Assembly: GCF_003026285.1 (NCBI RefSeq)
Contig: NZ_PYOD01000005.1
Location: 1-64,000, forward strand
Reading direction: 5' to 3'
Source of the DNA: Photobacterium profundum
GTDB taxonomy: Bacteria > Pseudomonadota > Gammaproteobacteria > Enterobacterales > Vibrionaceae
DNA length: 64,000 bases
The notes beneath the pieces are model-generated. The model searched no databases, was not told where the DNA came from, and saw only the letters and a program-made list of their open reading frames with translations. Each line of letters begins with the position of its first letter. Within the stretch, counting starts at the first letter, position 1. This document shows positions 8,947-18,145 of the stretch, piece after piece. The translations under genes were made by a program, and so were the position numbers.

Positions 8947-9214
8947 AATACCAAATCCATCAATTATCTGAACAGTTCAGCGAGAGTTAAAATGCTTTTA
9001 GGCAAGGAGATAAATAGAGGATCTAGTGGCTCTAAATTGAAATTTATTAACGCAGTATAAAAGTATTTTAAACTCGCCCAAAGGGAACACCACTGGAAGC
9101 CAACTTCTGTGTCTAGCGATTTCAAAAGAGAACCACTCTTCTATCAAACACTATCCTTGAACTCGACTCCCAGTGGTATTCTGAATGGTCAGATAATTAA
9201 TGGAATTGGTATAA
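8947..9214. mobile_element. MITE-like element with ~27-bp terminal inverted repeats
   Basis: The left end (8947-8973, ATACCAAATCCATCAATTAT...) and the right end (9187-9214) are imperfect inverted repeats, sharing the core ATACCAA-TCCAT-AATTATCTGA. The interior of about 210 bp has no complete ORF. A minus-strand frame reads through much of it and ends near the left terminus, which may be a remnant of a transposase 3' end. A TA dinucleotide flanks the ends. It sits between the cyd terminator and the tol-pal operon. Confidence 0.65.
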
Positions 9215-9382
9215 CTAGCAAAGAAACGCTGTACAATACTGTTCTTGTTAGAAATGATATGCGTTGCTGCTGAAGATACTTTCGGGATATTTCATAAAGC
9301 TGATGAAGTTAGGTATAGTAGGCAAATTAAGCCTTTAAAGTCGTTATTAGGCATTTAGTTTCATCACTCTTGTGGATTAAAC

Positions 9383-9790
9383 ATGGCAGAAGAAAACATA
9401 TTTAAATGGCCAATCACTATTTATTATGAAGATACTGATGTAGGCGGCTTGGTTTACCATGCTAATTATCTAAAGTTTTTTGAACGTGCAAGAACGGAAC
9501 TATTAAGAAGTATCGGGGTCAGCCAACAAGAGCTATTTAAAAATAAGGCGAGCTTTGTTATTCGCCATATTGATATGGATTATTTAAAAGGCGCGCGTTT
9601 AGATGAGCAACTTATCGTGCAAACACGTGTTGAAACTGTAAAAAAAGCATCAATTATATTTTGTCAGGGTTTAGTTAACAATGCAGGTCATACCTTGTGT
9701 AAAGCTACTGTTAAGGTAGCCTGTGTCAATCCTGAAACCATGAAACCAACTGCAATTCCTCAATTTATTATGTCGGAGATTTCTAAGTGA
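9383..9790 (+). CDS. ybgC: YbgC, acyl-CoA thioesterase of the tol-pal operon
   Basis: YbgC is a cytoplasmic hot-dog-fold thioesterase for acyl-CoA or acyl-ACP substrates. The 135-residue protein has the family motif [20 protein letters not shown] with the catalytic aspartate. Its TGA stop overlaps the GTG start of tolQ (GTGA), so the two are translationally coupled. It is the first gene of ybgC-tolQRAB-pal-cpoB. Confidence 0.96.
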   Translation: MAEENIFKWPITIYYEDTDVGGLVYHANYLKFFERARTELLRSIGVSQQELFKNKASFVIRHIDMDYLKGARLDEQLIVQTRVETVKKASIIFCQGLVNNAGHTLCKATVKVACVNPETMKPTAIPQFIMSEISK

Positions 9791-10473
9791 GTGCTGAACT
9801 GTCAATTCTGGATCTTTTTCTACAGGCAAGCCTGTTAGTTAAGATCGTAATGCTAATCTTGCTTGGTATGTCAGTTGCTTCTTGGGCAATGATCATTAAA
9901 CGTTCGCAGATTTTGTCTAACGCTGCTTCAAAAGCAGAGCGTTTCGAAGACCGTTTTTGGTCAGGTGTCGATCTGTCACAACTTTATAAAGAAGTTGAAG
10001 CGCGTAAAGATGATCTAATGGGATCTGAGCAAATTTTTTACACCGGATTTAAAGAGTATGCCCGTTTGCATCGCAGTAATGGACAAGTACCAGATGCTGT
10101 AATGGAAGGCACCTCTCGAGCAATGCGCGTCTCGCTTTTACGTGAAGTTGATGAACTAGAAACCAGCTTACCTTTCCTTGCAACGGTCGGTTCAATTAGC
10201 CCTTATATCGGTTTGTTTGGTACGGTTTGGGGTATTATGCACGCATTTATTGCACTTGGTGCAGTCAAGCAGGCAACACTCGCAATGGTCGCTCCAGGTA
10301 TTGCAGAAGCGTTAGTTGCAACAGCTATGGGTTTATTTGCTGCGATTCCGGCGGTTATGTTTTATAACAAATTGACGAACCAAGTTTCTAAGCTTGAGCA
10401 TACCTATGCGACCTTTATGGAAGAGTTTTCAAGTATTCTTCACCGCCAGGCATTTGCCGCTAACCAGGAGTAA
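9787..10473 (+). CDS. tolQ: TolQ, inner-membrane proton channel subunit
   Basis: TolQ, with TolR, uses the proton gradient to energise TolA and so helps constrict the outer membrane at division. It has 228 residues and three membrane segments. The family region [21 protein letters not shown] is present. The GTG start at 9787 overlaps the end of ybgC, and tolR follows six bases downstream. Confidence 0.97.
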   Translation: MSAELSILDLFLQASLLVKIVMLILLGMSVASWAMIIKRSQILSNAASKAERFEDRFWSGVDLSQLYKEVEARKDDLMGSEQIFYTGFKEYARLHRSNGQVPDAVMEGTSRAMRVSLLREVDELETSLPFLATVGSISPYIGLFGTVWGIMHAFIALGAVKQATLAMVAPGIAEALVATAMGLFAAIPAVMFYNKLTNQVSKLEHTYATFMEEFSSILHRQAFAANQE

Positions 10474-10479
10474 TAAGCA

Positions 10480-10923
10480 ATGGCTTATCAACCTAAAAAG
10501 CGAAAAATGACAGCTGAAATCAATGTCGTACCTTATATCGATGTGATGTTGGTACTCTTGATTATTTTCATGGTTACTGCACCTTTTGTTACACAAGGGG
10601 TCGATGTTGAACTGCCGACTACTCACACCGCGAAAACTGTCGCTGATTTATCTGGTGATAATCCAGGTGCGCCAATTATTGTTGAGGTCGATCAAAACGG
10701 TGAGTTAGGTTTAAGTGTTGATAACGGTGACATGCTTCGCGGGTTAGCGCTTAATGATTTATTGACTCGCGTGAAAGCTGAATTGCAACTTAACCCTAAA
10801 TCATTAGTGATGGTTGGTGGTGATGGACGAGTACCATACTCTTTTATTATCGAAACTCTTGATGCATTAAGTCAAGCTGGGGTTGGGTCTGTTGGTTTAA
10901 TGACTGAACCATTAGACCAATAG
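10480..10923 (+). CDS. tolR: TolR, inner-membrane proton channel subunit
   Basis: TolR pairs with TolQ and has a single membrane span. It has 147 residues. The N-terminal span carries the conserved NVVPYIDVMLVLLIIFMV, whose aspartate takes part in proton transfer, and a periplasmic domain follows. It lies between tolQ and tolA with short gaps. Confidence 0.97.
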   Translation: MAYQPKKRKMTAEINVVPYIDVMLVLLIIFMVTAPFVTQGVDVELPTTHTAKTVADLSGDNPGAPIIVEVDQNGELGLSVDNGDMLRGLALNDLLTRVKAELQLNPKSLVMVGGDGRVPYSFIIETLDALSQAGVGSVGLMTEPLDQ

Positions 10924-10935
10924 GTAGGTAGTAGG

Positions 10936-11979
10936 ATGAAAAATAATAATTACACTACTGCCGTCATCATCTCGTTACTTCTTCATGTTTTATTGTTAGT
11001 TGTATTGCTTTGGGGAACGGATTTCTCTATGAGCAAGCCCAAGCCTTCTGGTAATACGATTCAAGCAGTGGTTGTTGATCCCGCGTTAGTTAATCAACAA
11101 GCCAAACAGATTCGTCAGCAACGTGAAGCCGCCAAAAATGCGGAGCAAGACAGATTAAAGCGTCTTGAGCAGCAAGCAGCGTCATTAGAGAAGCAACGTA
11201 AAGCAGAAGAACAACGTTTAAGGCAGTTAAAATCCGATAAAGTTAAAGCGGAACAAGAAACGCGCCGTGCAGAAGCTGAACGAAAGCGAGTGAATGCTGA
11301 AAAGCTAAAAGTCGCTGAAGAAAAACGTAAAGCAGATGAAGCGACAAAAGTGGCTAAGCAACAAGCAGCCAAAGCAGAAGCGGATAGAAAGCAGAAACAA
11401 GAAGCTACGAAAAAAGCTGAATTAGCAAGGCAACAAAAAGTCGAGCAACAGCGTAAAGCAGAAGAAGCGACACGCAAAGCCGAAGCCGATCGTAAAGCTG
11501 CAGAGGAAGAACGTAAAGCACAGGTGGCTGCGAAGGAAAAAGCTGAAGCTGCTGCGCGTAAAGCAGAAGTAGCACGCAAAGAAGCCGTTCGTAAAGCGGC
11601 TGAAGCAAAAGAGCTTCAGCGTCAGCAAGAAGCGGCTTTAAACGATATGTTTTCAGGTCTTGAAACGGAAAGTGAGCAGCGAGGTGGTGCTCGTGGGCAA
11701 TTTGTTGCTGATGAGGTCTCTCGTTATGGTGCAATCTATACTCAGATGATCCAGCAGAATTTGTTGGTTGATCAAAGCTTCGTTGGTAAAGAGTGCATTT
11801 TAACAATGCGCTTATCAGCTAATGGCTTGTTACTTAATGCATCAGAAGCCGGTGGAGATAATCGCCTCTGCCGTGCTGCGAAAGCTGCCGTTGTTAAAGT
11901 CAGTCAGTTCCCGATGCCAGATGACCCTCAGGTTGTCGAGAAGCTTCGTAGTATTCGACTTACGGTAAGCCCACAATAA
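10936..11979 (+). CDS. tolA: TolA, trans-periplasmic linker of the Tol-Pal system
   Basis: TolA spans the periplasm and links TolQR to Pal and TolB. It has 347 residues: one membrane span (about residues 8-27), a long Lys/Ala/Glu-rich helical stalk (about 50-230) rich in KAEA and RKA repeats, and a C-terminal globular domain with a [11 protein letters not shown] strand. The repetitive stalk gives long spurious frames on the other strand. The stop overlaps an upstream ATG of tolB (TAATG). Confidence 0.96.
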   Translation: MKNNNYTTAVIISLLLHVLLLVVLLWGTDFSMSKPKPSGNTIQAVVVDPALVNQQAKQIRQQREAAKNAEQDRLKRLEQQAASLEKQRKAEEQRLRQLKSDKVKAEQETRRAEAERKRVNAEKLKVAEEKRKADEATKVAKQQAAKAEADRKQKQEATKKAELARQQKVEQQRKAEEATRKAEADRKAAEEERKAQVAAKEKAEAAARKAEVARKEAVRKAAEAKELQRQQEAALNDMFSGLETESEQRGGARGQFVADEVSRYGAIYTQMIQQNLLVDQSFVGKECILTMRLSANGLLLNASEAGGDNRLCRAAKAAVVKVSQFPMPDDPQVVEKLRSIRLTVSPQ

Positions 11980-11993
11980 TGAAGGAGATATTG

Positions 11994-13340
11994 ATGAAAC
12001 GTTGGATAATGGGCCTATGTATTGCTCTGCTGAGCTTTAGCCAAATCGCACAAGCTGAACTTGAGCTAGTGATTACAGAAGGTGTCGACTCAGCTCGCCC
12101 AATCGGTGTTATACCGTTCACGTGGGAAGGTGAAGGTAAACTACCGACTGATATATCTTCGGTTATTGCATCTGATTTACAGCGAAGTGGTAAGTTTAGC
12201 CCTGTGGCGACAAGTAAAATGCCACAAACCCCCGATAGCGAAGAGCAAATTGATTATAACGCTTGGACTTCAATGGGGGTTGATGCGCTAGTAACGGGAA
12301 AAATTACCAAGAATGCAGACGGTAATTACGTTGTTAATTATCAGTTGGTTGATGTTGTTCGTGGCCAGTTAACCAGTGGTGAAAGCCGTGGTTTAGCAAA
12401 TGGTGAATTGGTATTAACCAAAGATCATTTACTCGTTAATAATCGTGCAACCGTGAAAGAAACCCGTTTACGCCAGTATGCCCACCGTATTTCTGATGTG
12501 GTTTATGAACAGTTAACTGGCGATAAAGGTGCTTTTTTAACTCGTATTGCGTATGTAGTGATTGATGATAAATCAAAACATCCTTATCAACTTCGTGTTG
12601 CTGATTACGATGGGTTTAACGAACGTCTTGTTTTAAAGTCTCAGCAGCCGCTGATGTCACCAGCTTGGTCGCCTGATGGCAGTAAGCTAGCGTATGTTAG
12701 CTTCGAGAATCAGCAAGCACAGATTTATATCATGGATATCTACAAAGGTACTCGTGAGCTGGTTACTTCATACCCGCGTCATAACGGTTCTCCTCGTTTC
12801 TCGCCAGACGGTAAAAAATTGGCGATTGTGCTATCGAAAACAGGTAGCTTGCAAATTTATATTAAAAATCTAGAGACGAAAAAATTAACCCAAATCACAT
12901 CAGGTCGAGCGAATAATACGGAAGCCTTTTGGGATCCAGATGGTAAGTCTCTGATTTTTACATCAGACAGAGGTGGTCAACCGCAGATTTATCGCGTAAA
13001 TTTAGCAGATAATTCGACTAAGCGTTTGACTTGGCAAGGAAGTCAGAACCTTGGGGGGCAATTGACTCCCGATGGTCGTTATTTAGTGATGGTGAACCGT
13101 TCAGATACAGGTTTCAACATTGCTAAGCAAGACTTAAAAACCGGTGCGGTTCAAGTGTTAACCAAAACATTTTTGGATGAGTCACCAAGCATTGCACCTA
13201 ATGGCGGCATGGTTATCTACAGTTCAGTTAATAATAAATCTAATGAACTGTCGTTAGTGTCGATTGATGGGCGATTTAAAGCTCGATTACCTACGACAAA
13301 TGGGCGAGTACGTGCACCGTCTTGGGGCCCGTTCTTATAA
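11994..13340 (+). CDS. tolB: TolB, periplasmic beta-propeller protein
   Basis: TolB is the periplasmic partner of Pal and TolA. The protein has a signal peptide ending around FSQIAQA-E, an N-terminal domain, and a six-bladed propeller with repeated [16 protein letters not shown] strands. An ATG at 11979 lies in frame, but AAGGAG sits between it and the ATG at 11994. I therefore take 11994, which gives 448 residues and a normal signal peptide. Confidence 0.96.
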   Translation: MKRWIMGLCIALLSFSQIAQAELELVITEGVDSARPIGVIPFTWEGEGKLPTDISSVIASDLQRSGKFSPVATSKMPQTPDSEEQIDYNAWTSMGVDALVTGKITKNADGNYVVNYQLVDVVRGQLTSGESRGLANGELVLTKDHLLVNNRATVKETRLRQYAHRISDVVYEQLTGDKGAFLTRIAYVVIDDKSKHPYQLRVADYDGFNERLVLKSQQPLMSPAWSPDGSKLAYVSFENQQAQIYIMDIYKGTRELVTSYPRHNGSPRFSPDGKKLAIVLSKTGSLQIYIKNLETKKLTQITSGRANNTEAFWDPDGKSLIFTSDRGGQPQIYRVNLADNSTKRLTWQGSQNLGGQLTPDGRYLVMVNRSDTGFNIAKQDLKTGAVQVLTKTFLDESPSIAPNGGMVIYSSVNNKSNELSLVSIDGRFKARLPTTNGRVRAPSWGPFL

Positions 13341-13376
13341 CATTTAGCGTTTTTGCGATAATAAAGGAAATATAAA

Positions 13377-13901
13377 ATGCAACTTAACAAAATTTTAAAG
13401 GGTTTGGCAATTGCGCTGCCAATGATGACTCTTGCTGCTTGTAGCTCAACAGATAGCACTGATAGTTCAGCTGCATCAGAAACAACTGACGGTTCTGCTC
13501 AAACAGTAGTAACAACGCCAGTCGATGGTGGTTCAGCTGCACTTTCTGAGCAAGAGCTACGTAGTCAAGAGCTTCGTCAAGAGCAAACTGTTTACTTTAA
13601 GTTCGATACAGCAGAAATCCAAGCTGATTACCAAGCGATGCTAGAAGCACACGCTGAGTACTTGAGCAACAGTTCTGATGTTAAAGTGATTGTTGAAGGT
13701 CACGCCGATGAGCGTGGTACACCTGAATACAACATCGCTCTAGGTGAGCGTCGTGCAAACGCAGTTGCTCAATATCTACAAGCTCTAGGTGTATCTGCAA
13801 GCCAAATTTCAATTGTTAGCTACGGTGAAGAAAAGCCACTAGTGCTTGGTCACACTGATGCTGACTACGCTAAGAACCGTCGTGCGGTTCTAGTTTACTA
13901 A
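13377..13901 (+). CDS. pal: Pal, peptidoglycan-associated outer-membrane lipoprotein
   Basis: Pal anchors the outer membrane to peptidoglycan. It has 174 residues with a lipobox (LAAC, cysteine 22), a Ser/Thr-rich linker and a C-terminal OmpA-like domain. The peptidoglycan-binding residues are in [20 protein letters not shown]. It is preceded by AAAGGAAAT and followed 17 bases later by cpoB. Confidence 0.97.
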   Translation: MQLNKILKGLAIALPMMTLAACSSTDSTDSSAASETTDGSAQTVVTTPVDGGSAALSEQELRSQELRQEQTVYFKFDTAEIQADYQAMLEAHAEYLSNSSDVKVIVEGHADERGTPEYNIALGERRANAVAQYLQALGVSASQISIVSYGEEKPLVLGHTDADYAKNRRAVLVY

Positions 13902-13918
13902 TAGACAGGTAAACGATT

Positions 13919-14668
13919 ATGAACAGTAACATTGTGCGAAATATCGCATTAGCGTTGCTGATTGGTGCGGCAACTCAAGTAGTTGCCGCTCCTGCTCCTG
14001 TTACTGAACTCAGTAAAAGCGGACAGGGCACCAGCCTTGAACGTTTGGAGCGGATGCTTGAGGCTCGAAATCAGGTTCAGCTTGATATGCAGCGTCAGCT
14101 TAATCAGTTAGCCTCAGAAATGGATCAACTTCGTGGTTTGGTTGAGCGTAATAGCTATGACTTAACTCAGATGTTAGAACGTCAACGTGAACTTTACCGT
14201 GAAGTGGATACTTTAAGTCAACAGCCACAAAAAGCTGCCAAGACAGATACTGCTGATAAGCCTGAGTCGGGTGAAACCTACAGCAGTGATGCCAGTGAAA
14301 ATGAAGCGTATGAAAAAGCAGTTAACTTAATCTTAAAAGAGAAAGATTATGCGGGTGCAGTCACTGCATTTAATTCCTTTTTAACGACATACCCTGAATC
14401 TACGTACAAGGCGAATGCGCATTATTGGCTTGGTCAGTTGTACTTCACTCAAAATCAGCTAGCAGAAGCGAGTAAAGAATTCAAAGCTGTTACCAGCGAT
14501 GAAAAATCGAATAAACGCTCTGATGCATTACTGAAGCTTGGTGTTATTGCTGAGCGCAGTAAAGATGTTGAATTGGCGAAGAAATATTACCAAGAAGTAA
14601 TATCGACTTATCCAAGTTCAACCAGCTCACGGCAAGCCGAAGGTAGCCTGAAGCAACTTGGTAACTGA
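13919..14668 (+). CDS. cpoB: CpoB (YbgF), Tol-associated coordinator of cell-wall synthesis
   Basis: CpoB couples PBP1B activity to the Tol machine. It has 249 residues: a signal peptide (cleavage after VVAA), a coiled-coil trimerisation region (about residues 38-95), a polar linker and C-terminal TPR repeats beginning near AYEKAVNLILKEKDY. It is the last gene of the tol-pal operon, and a terminator follows. Confidence 0.95.
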   Translation: MNSNIVRNIALALLIGAATQVVAAPAPVTELSKSGQGTSLERLERMLEARNQVQLDMQRQLNQLASEMDQLRGLVERNSYDLTQMLERQRELYREVDTLSQQPQKAAKTDTADKPESGETYSSDASENEAYEKAVNLILKEKDYAGAVTAFNSFLTTYPESTYKANAHYWLGQLYFTQNQLAEASKEFKAVTSDEKSNKRSDALLKLGVIAERSKDVELAKKYYQEVISTYPSSTSSRQAEGSLKQLGN

Positions 14669-14690
14669 TACCCCAAGAAAACGAATGTTT

Positions 14691-14724
14691 AAGGTCTGCC
14701 TGATTAAGGCGGGCCTTTTTGTTT
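14691..14724 (+). terminator. Terminator of the tol-pal operon
   Basis: A 10-bp stem (AAGGTCTGCC/GGCGGGCCTT, two G-U pairs) ends in a T-rich stretch shortly after cpoB. Confidence 0.8.
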
Positions 14725-14773
14725 TATTAAACAATCGGTTATGCGAAAGCTAAAAATTCCTTTTTAGACCGTG

Positions 14774-14779
14774 TATAAT
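14774..14779 (+). promoter_or_regulatory. Probable -10 box of nadA
   Basis: A perfect TATAAT lies 39 bases before the nadA start, downstream of the tol-pal terminator. No good -35 is visible. Confidence 0.5.
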
Positions 14780-14817
14780 GCCCGGATAGTAAGGACTAGC
14801 TGATGAGCAAGTAAGTA

Positions 14818-15879
14818 ATGAGCCTAACATACGATCCGTCTGAAACGATTTACCCGTTTCCGCAAAAACCTGTTCCATTATCTGAACAAGAGAAACTGAC
14901 TCACGTCGAGAAAATCAAAGCGTTGTTGAAGGAAAAAGACGCTGTTTTGGTTGCTCACTATTATACCGACCCCGAAATTCAGGCCCTAGCTGAAGAGACT
15001 GGCGGTTTTGTTGGTGATTCTCTTGAAATGGCCCGTTTTGGTAATCAACATTCAGCCAAAACATTGATCATTTGTGGTGTTCGCTTTATGGGTGAGTCTG
15101 CAAAAATCTTAACGCCTGAAAAAAATGTTCTGATGCCAACCCTAGAAGCGGAATGTTCGCTAGATTTAGGTTGCCCTGCTGATAAATTCTCTGAATTTTG
15201 CGATGCTCATCCAGATCATACTGTTGTCGTTTACGCCAATACATCTGCGGCTGTTAAAGCACGTGCTGATTGGGTCGTCACATCAAGCATTGCCCTTGAA
15301 ATTGTTGAGCACTTAGACAGTGAAGGTAAAGACATTATTTGGGGGCCAGATCGCCATTTAGGTGCTTACATTCAAAAAAATACTGGCGCTGAAATGCTAT
15401 TGTGGCAGGGCGAATGTGTTGTGCATGACGAGTTCTCTGCAAAAGCACTTCGCGACATGAAAGCTCTTTACCCTGAAGCAGCGGTGCTTGTTCACCCTGA
15501 ATCACCAGCAAGCGTTGTAGCGTTAGCTGACGCGGTAGGGTCAACTAGCCAGCTAATTAAAGCGGCAAAAGAGTTACCGAATACAAAATTAATAGTGGCA
15601 ACCGACAAAGGCATTTTCTTTAAAATGCAACAAATGGTGCCAGATAAAGAATTGGTTGAAGCCCCAACGGCAGGTGCGGGTGCAACGTGTCGTAGTTGTG
15701 CGCATTGTCCGTGGATGGCAATGAACGGTCTTAAAGCAATTGAAAATGCACTAGTTGAAGGCGGAGAAAAGCATGAAATCTTCGTTGATGAAGCATTACG
15801 TGTAAAGTCATTAATTCCGCTTAATCGCATGCTTAACTTTGCTGCTGAATTACAATTGAAGGTGAAAGGCAACGCATAA
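14818..15879 (+). CDS. nadA: NadA, quinolinate synthase
   Basis: NadA condenses iminoaspartate with dihydroxyacetone phosphate to quinolinate in NAD synthesis, using an oxygen-sensitive 4Fe-4S cluster. It has 353 residues. The cluster cysteines are expected in the [11 protein letters not shown] / [11 protein letters not shown] region, near [11 protein letters not shown], and in [13 protein letters not shown]. An ATG at 14803 opens only a three-codon frame (ATGAGCAAGTAA), so translation starts at 14818. Confidence 0.97.
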   Translation: MSLTYDPSETIYPFPQKPVPLSEQEKLTHVEKIKALLKEKDAVLVAHYYTDPEIQALAEETGGFVGDSLEMARFGNQHSAKTLIICGVRFMGESAKILTPEKNVLMPTLEAECSLDLGCPADKFSEFCDAHPDHTVVVYANTSAAVKARADWVVTSSIALEIVEHLDSEGKDIIWGPDRHLGAYIQKNTGAEMLLWQGECVVHDEFSAKALRDMKALYPEAAVLVHPESPASVVALADAVGSTSQLIKAAKELPNTKLIVATDKGIFFKMQQMVPDKELVEAPTAGAGATCRSCAHCPWMAMNGLKAIENALVEGGEKHEIFVDEALRVKSLIPLNRMLNFAAELQLKVKGNA

Positions 15880-15905
15880 TTGTGCGGGGCCTCAGTCTTT
15901 TAAGT

Positions 15906-15929
15906 GGCGACCATGTGGTCGCCATTTTT
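15906..15929 (+). terminator. Terminator after nadA
   Basis: A perfect 7-bp stem (GGCGACC/GGTCGCC) with a 4-base loop is followed by a T-rich tail. Confidence 0.8.
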
Positions 15930-15999
15930 ATGTGCTACATTTGGTGTAAACATAATATAAATAGCTGTTATTTAAAATAAAGATAAGGAATGCTTTTCT

Positions 16000-16857
16000 A
16001 TGAGCCAGACAATGTTAACCATTGCATTACCGCTAGCGTTAGCATGGATGATGTATTGTGTTGGTCTCACATTAACCTTTGCTGATTTTAAACGTGTTGC
16101 AACTTTTCCGAAAAAAATACTGGCAGGTTTAACTGCTCAATTAATCGGTTTGCCAATACTTGCCTATGCATTGATTCATCTATTGGCATTACCAGAGCCT
16201 ATTGCTGTTGGCTTATGGCTATTGGCTTTAGCGCCGGGTGGGGCATCGTCGAATGCTATTACGCACTTGAGTGGCGGTGATACAGCGTTGTCCATCAGTA
16301 TGACCGCGATAAGCAGCCTGATTATCCCACTTAGTTTGCCATTGATGCTGCCTTTAGTGTTCAGCGATACTCAGTTGGTTATACCCGTTAAGATGGCAAT
16401 ATTACAGCTGACGGCAGTAACGTTTATACCAGTAATGATCGGTATGATCATGAAGCAATATATTAAGGCTCCATGGTTTTCTTCGTTTATCTCCTTCGCT
16501 GGACGATCGTCATTATGGGCATTGTTTTTTACCGTAACCATTACGTTGGCTGCAAATACCCAAGTCTTTAATCAGCTGTTTTCTGTTGGATCTATTGCTG
16601 CAATCGTATTGTGCTTGAGTGGGATGATTCTTGGGGTAATTGTAGCTAAAACATTGCGTGGCGATAAGAGATTAGTCAAAACGTTAGCAATAGAGGTTGG
16701 TATTCAAAATGCAGGAACGGCTATTTTTGTGGCTGTTGTACAATTACAAAGACCAGAATTAGCACTTACCCCGTTATTGTATGGTGTGCTCATGAATATT
16801 CCGGCCCTGCTTATTATTCATCGAAATAAGCGACAAGGTGTATTGTTGAAGCCTTAG
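16000..16857 (+). CDS. Bile acid:sodium symporter family (BASS) transporter
   Basis: This is a polytopic inner-membrane protein of 285 residues with about nine to ten hydrophobic segments. The segment LALAPGGASSNAITHLSGGDTALS and the later EVGIQNAGTAIFVAVV are hallmarks of the BASS/SBF family, which uses sodium to move organic anions. The substrate cannot be told from sequence. It has its own upstream gap and a bidirectional terminator downstream. Confidence 0.85.
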   Translation: MSQTMLTIALPLALAWMMYCVGLTLTFADFKRVATFPKKILAGLTAQLIGLPILAYALIHLLALPEPIAVGLWLLALAPGGASSNAITHLSGGDTALSISMTAISSLIIPLSLPLMLPLVFSDTQLVIPVKMAILQLTAVTFIPVMIGMIMKQYIKAPWFSSFISFAGRSSLWALFFTVTITLAANTQVFNQLFSVGSIAAIVLCLSGMILGVIVAKTLRGDKRLVKTLAIEVGIQNAGTAIFVAVVQLQRPELALTPLLYGVLMNIPALLIIHRNKRQGVLLKP

Positions 16858-16886
16858 TTGACGTTGTAATTGAAAGGCTGCATAGG

Positions 16887-16931
16887 AAAAAGGTTGCCTG
16901 TTATTCGTCATAACATAGGGCAACCTTTTTT
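16887..16931. terminator. Bidirectional terminator between convergent genes
   Basis: The stem AAAAGGTTGCC/GGCAACCTTTT is flanked by T residues on both strands. It serves the BASS transporter on the plus strand and the UPF0149 gene on the minus strand. Confidence 0.85.
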
Positions 16932-16983
16932 CATTTTAACGCTGCAGTTTTCTGATGCAGTGCTCTTGATATAGTACGCGTAA

Positions 16984-17565
16984 TTAGTGAAGCGTCACTA
17001 ATGCTTGTGCACGCTGTGTTAAGCCACATAGCATGTTCGGTACTGCTGCAAAGATCTCTTCAAACTGTGCCAGTGCATCTGCGCCTTCTTCAGATAATGC
17101 GACCATTGCATTTTCTGGATCGTATAGAAGCGTGATTGATAGCAATACGCCACCTAATAGGGCGTTATCTTCACTATGCTCAGGCATAATGTTTTCCCAA
17201 TCATCACGTGCTAGCTGCCAGCCTTGTAGCATGCCTTCAGCAAAATCACGTGTTTCTTCCGAAACGAGTTCAGCGTCATCAAGTACACAGGTTTCAGGCC
17301 ATTGCCATGTGCCTTCTAATAAGGACTCACGGCTCTCATTCCAGATATTAATAACTGCATTAGCGTAAGCTTCAAGATCTTCGTGGCTGGTAAATGGAGA
17401 TGTTTCATCGCCACCCCATAGGTATGCTAACCATTCTGAAGGGTCTAACAAATGCGGTGCTGCTGCCATTGCAGTCACAAAACCATGCGTTTGCGCTTCA
17501 GTTAAAAGGTGGTTTGTTAGCTCAGGGTCTTGCAGTAATGCACCCAGTTGTGACTGTGAAGACAT
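16984..17565 (-). CDS. UPF0149 (YecA/YgfB-like) family protein
   Basis: This acidic, helical 193-residue cytoplasmic protein resembles the YecA/YgfB family. HGFVTAMAAAPHLLDPSEWLAYLW lies near the N-terminus and FAEGMLQGWQLA in the middle. No zinc-binding SEC-C tail is present. The molecular function of this family is not settled. It is a single gene, convergent with the BASS transporter. Confidence 0.75.
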   Translation of the reverse strand: MSSQSQLGALLQDPELTNHLLTEAQTHGFVTAMAAAPHLLDPSEWLAYLWGGDETSPFTSHEDLEAYANAVINIWNESRESLLEGTWQWPETCVLDDAELVSEETRDFAEGMLQGWQLARDDWENIMPEHSEDNALLGGVLLSITLLYDPENAMVALSEEGADALAQFEEIFAAVPNMLCGLTQRAQALVTLH

Positions 17566-17842
17566 AGTTAATCTCGATTAATCGCTTGTATTGACTACTA
17601 CTCATTGACCGACTCGAATATATACAGAGTGAAGGGCAATGAATAATAAGTAATGATGCGAGGTATTGTAGCAGCCTAGTTAAATATGGGCAGTAGCCAC
17701 AACGTTATATTTTATGCGTAGTATTTTAACTTTGTCGAAAAGTGAACAATTATAAGACGTTTAGATGATTTTTGTTGACCGATCCTTATATGGTCACTAT
17801 AGTGGCGCTCCGTTGTGGTATTCGTACCCAACGGAAATTTGT

Positions 17843-17930
17843 GGTGAGGTGTCCGAGTGGCTGAAGGAGCACGCCTGGAAAGTGTGTATACGGCAACGTA
17901 TCGAGGGTTCGAATCCCTCCCTCACCGCCA
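17843..17930 (+). tRNA. tRNA-Ser (GGA)
   Basis: This is an 88-nt type II tRNA with the long variable arm of serine tRNAs, anticodon GGA and an encoded CCA. It is identical over its full length to the copy at 30104-30191. Confidence 0.96.
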
Positions 17931-17940
17931 TCATTTAAAG

Positions 17941-17965
17941 AAGCCGTCTTCGTGACGGCTTTTTG
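17941..17965 (+). terminator. Terminator after tRNA-Ser
   Basis: The stem AAGCCGTC/GACGGCTT with loop TTCGT is followed by T residues. Confidence 0.85.
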
Positions 17966-18067
17966 CTATCTGCAATACCGAAAATAGTCTGAATAGCTAT
18001 CTCTTCTGATATACCTTTTATTGGCGTGTTCATTTGTTAACCCCTCGGCAATTATAATGATTAAATA

Positions 18068-18095
18068 TTGACCGACCGATTAGTCTGTCTATTAT
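18068..18095 (+). promoter_or_regulatory. Promoter with overlapping TetR-like operator for the GMC gene
   Basis: A TTGACC -35 (18068-18073) and a TATTAT -10 (18090-18095) are separated by 16 bases. The spacer and -35 hold an imperfect dyad GACCGAC-N6-GTCTGTC (18070-18089). Dyads of this kind, lying across a promoter, are common operators of TetR-family repressors. No such regulator gene is nearby. Confidence 0.5.
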
Positions 18096-18145
18096 AGGTG
18101 CTAGATTGTTGCAATAATGTTGACTTATTGATTGTAAGGGTAAAT

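Noticed and set aside
9230..9250. LexA-like CTGTACAATACTGT upstream of ybgC
   Set aside because: It lacks the CTG-N10-CAG symmetry of a LexA box.
11115..11806. Several minus-strand frames inside tolA
   Set aside because: They are opposite the Lys/Ala-rich stalk of TolA, whose codon bias opens other frames.
14803..14814. Three-codon ORF (ATGAGCAAGTAA) just before nadA
   Set aside because: Too short to be meaningful; probably chance, though it could slightly affect nadA translation.
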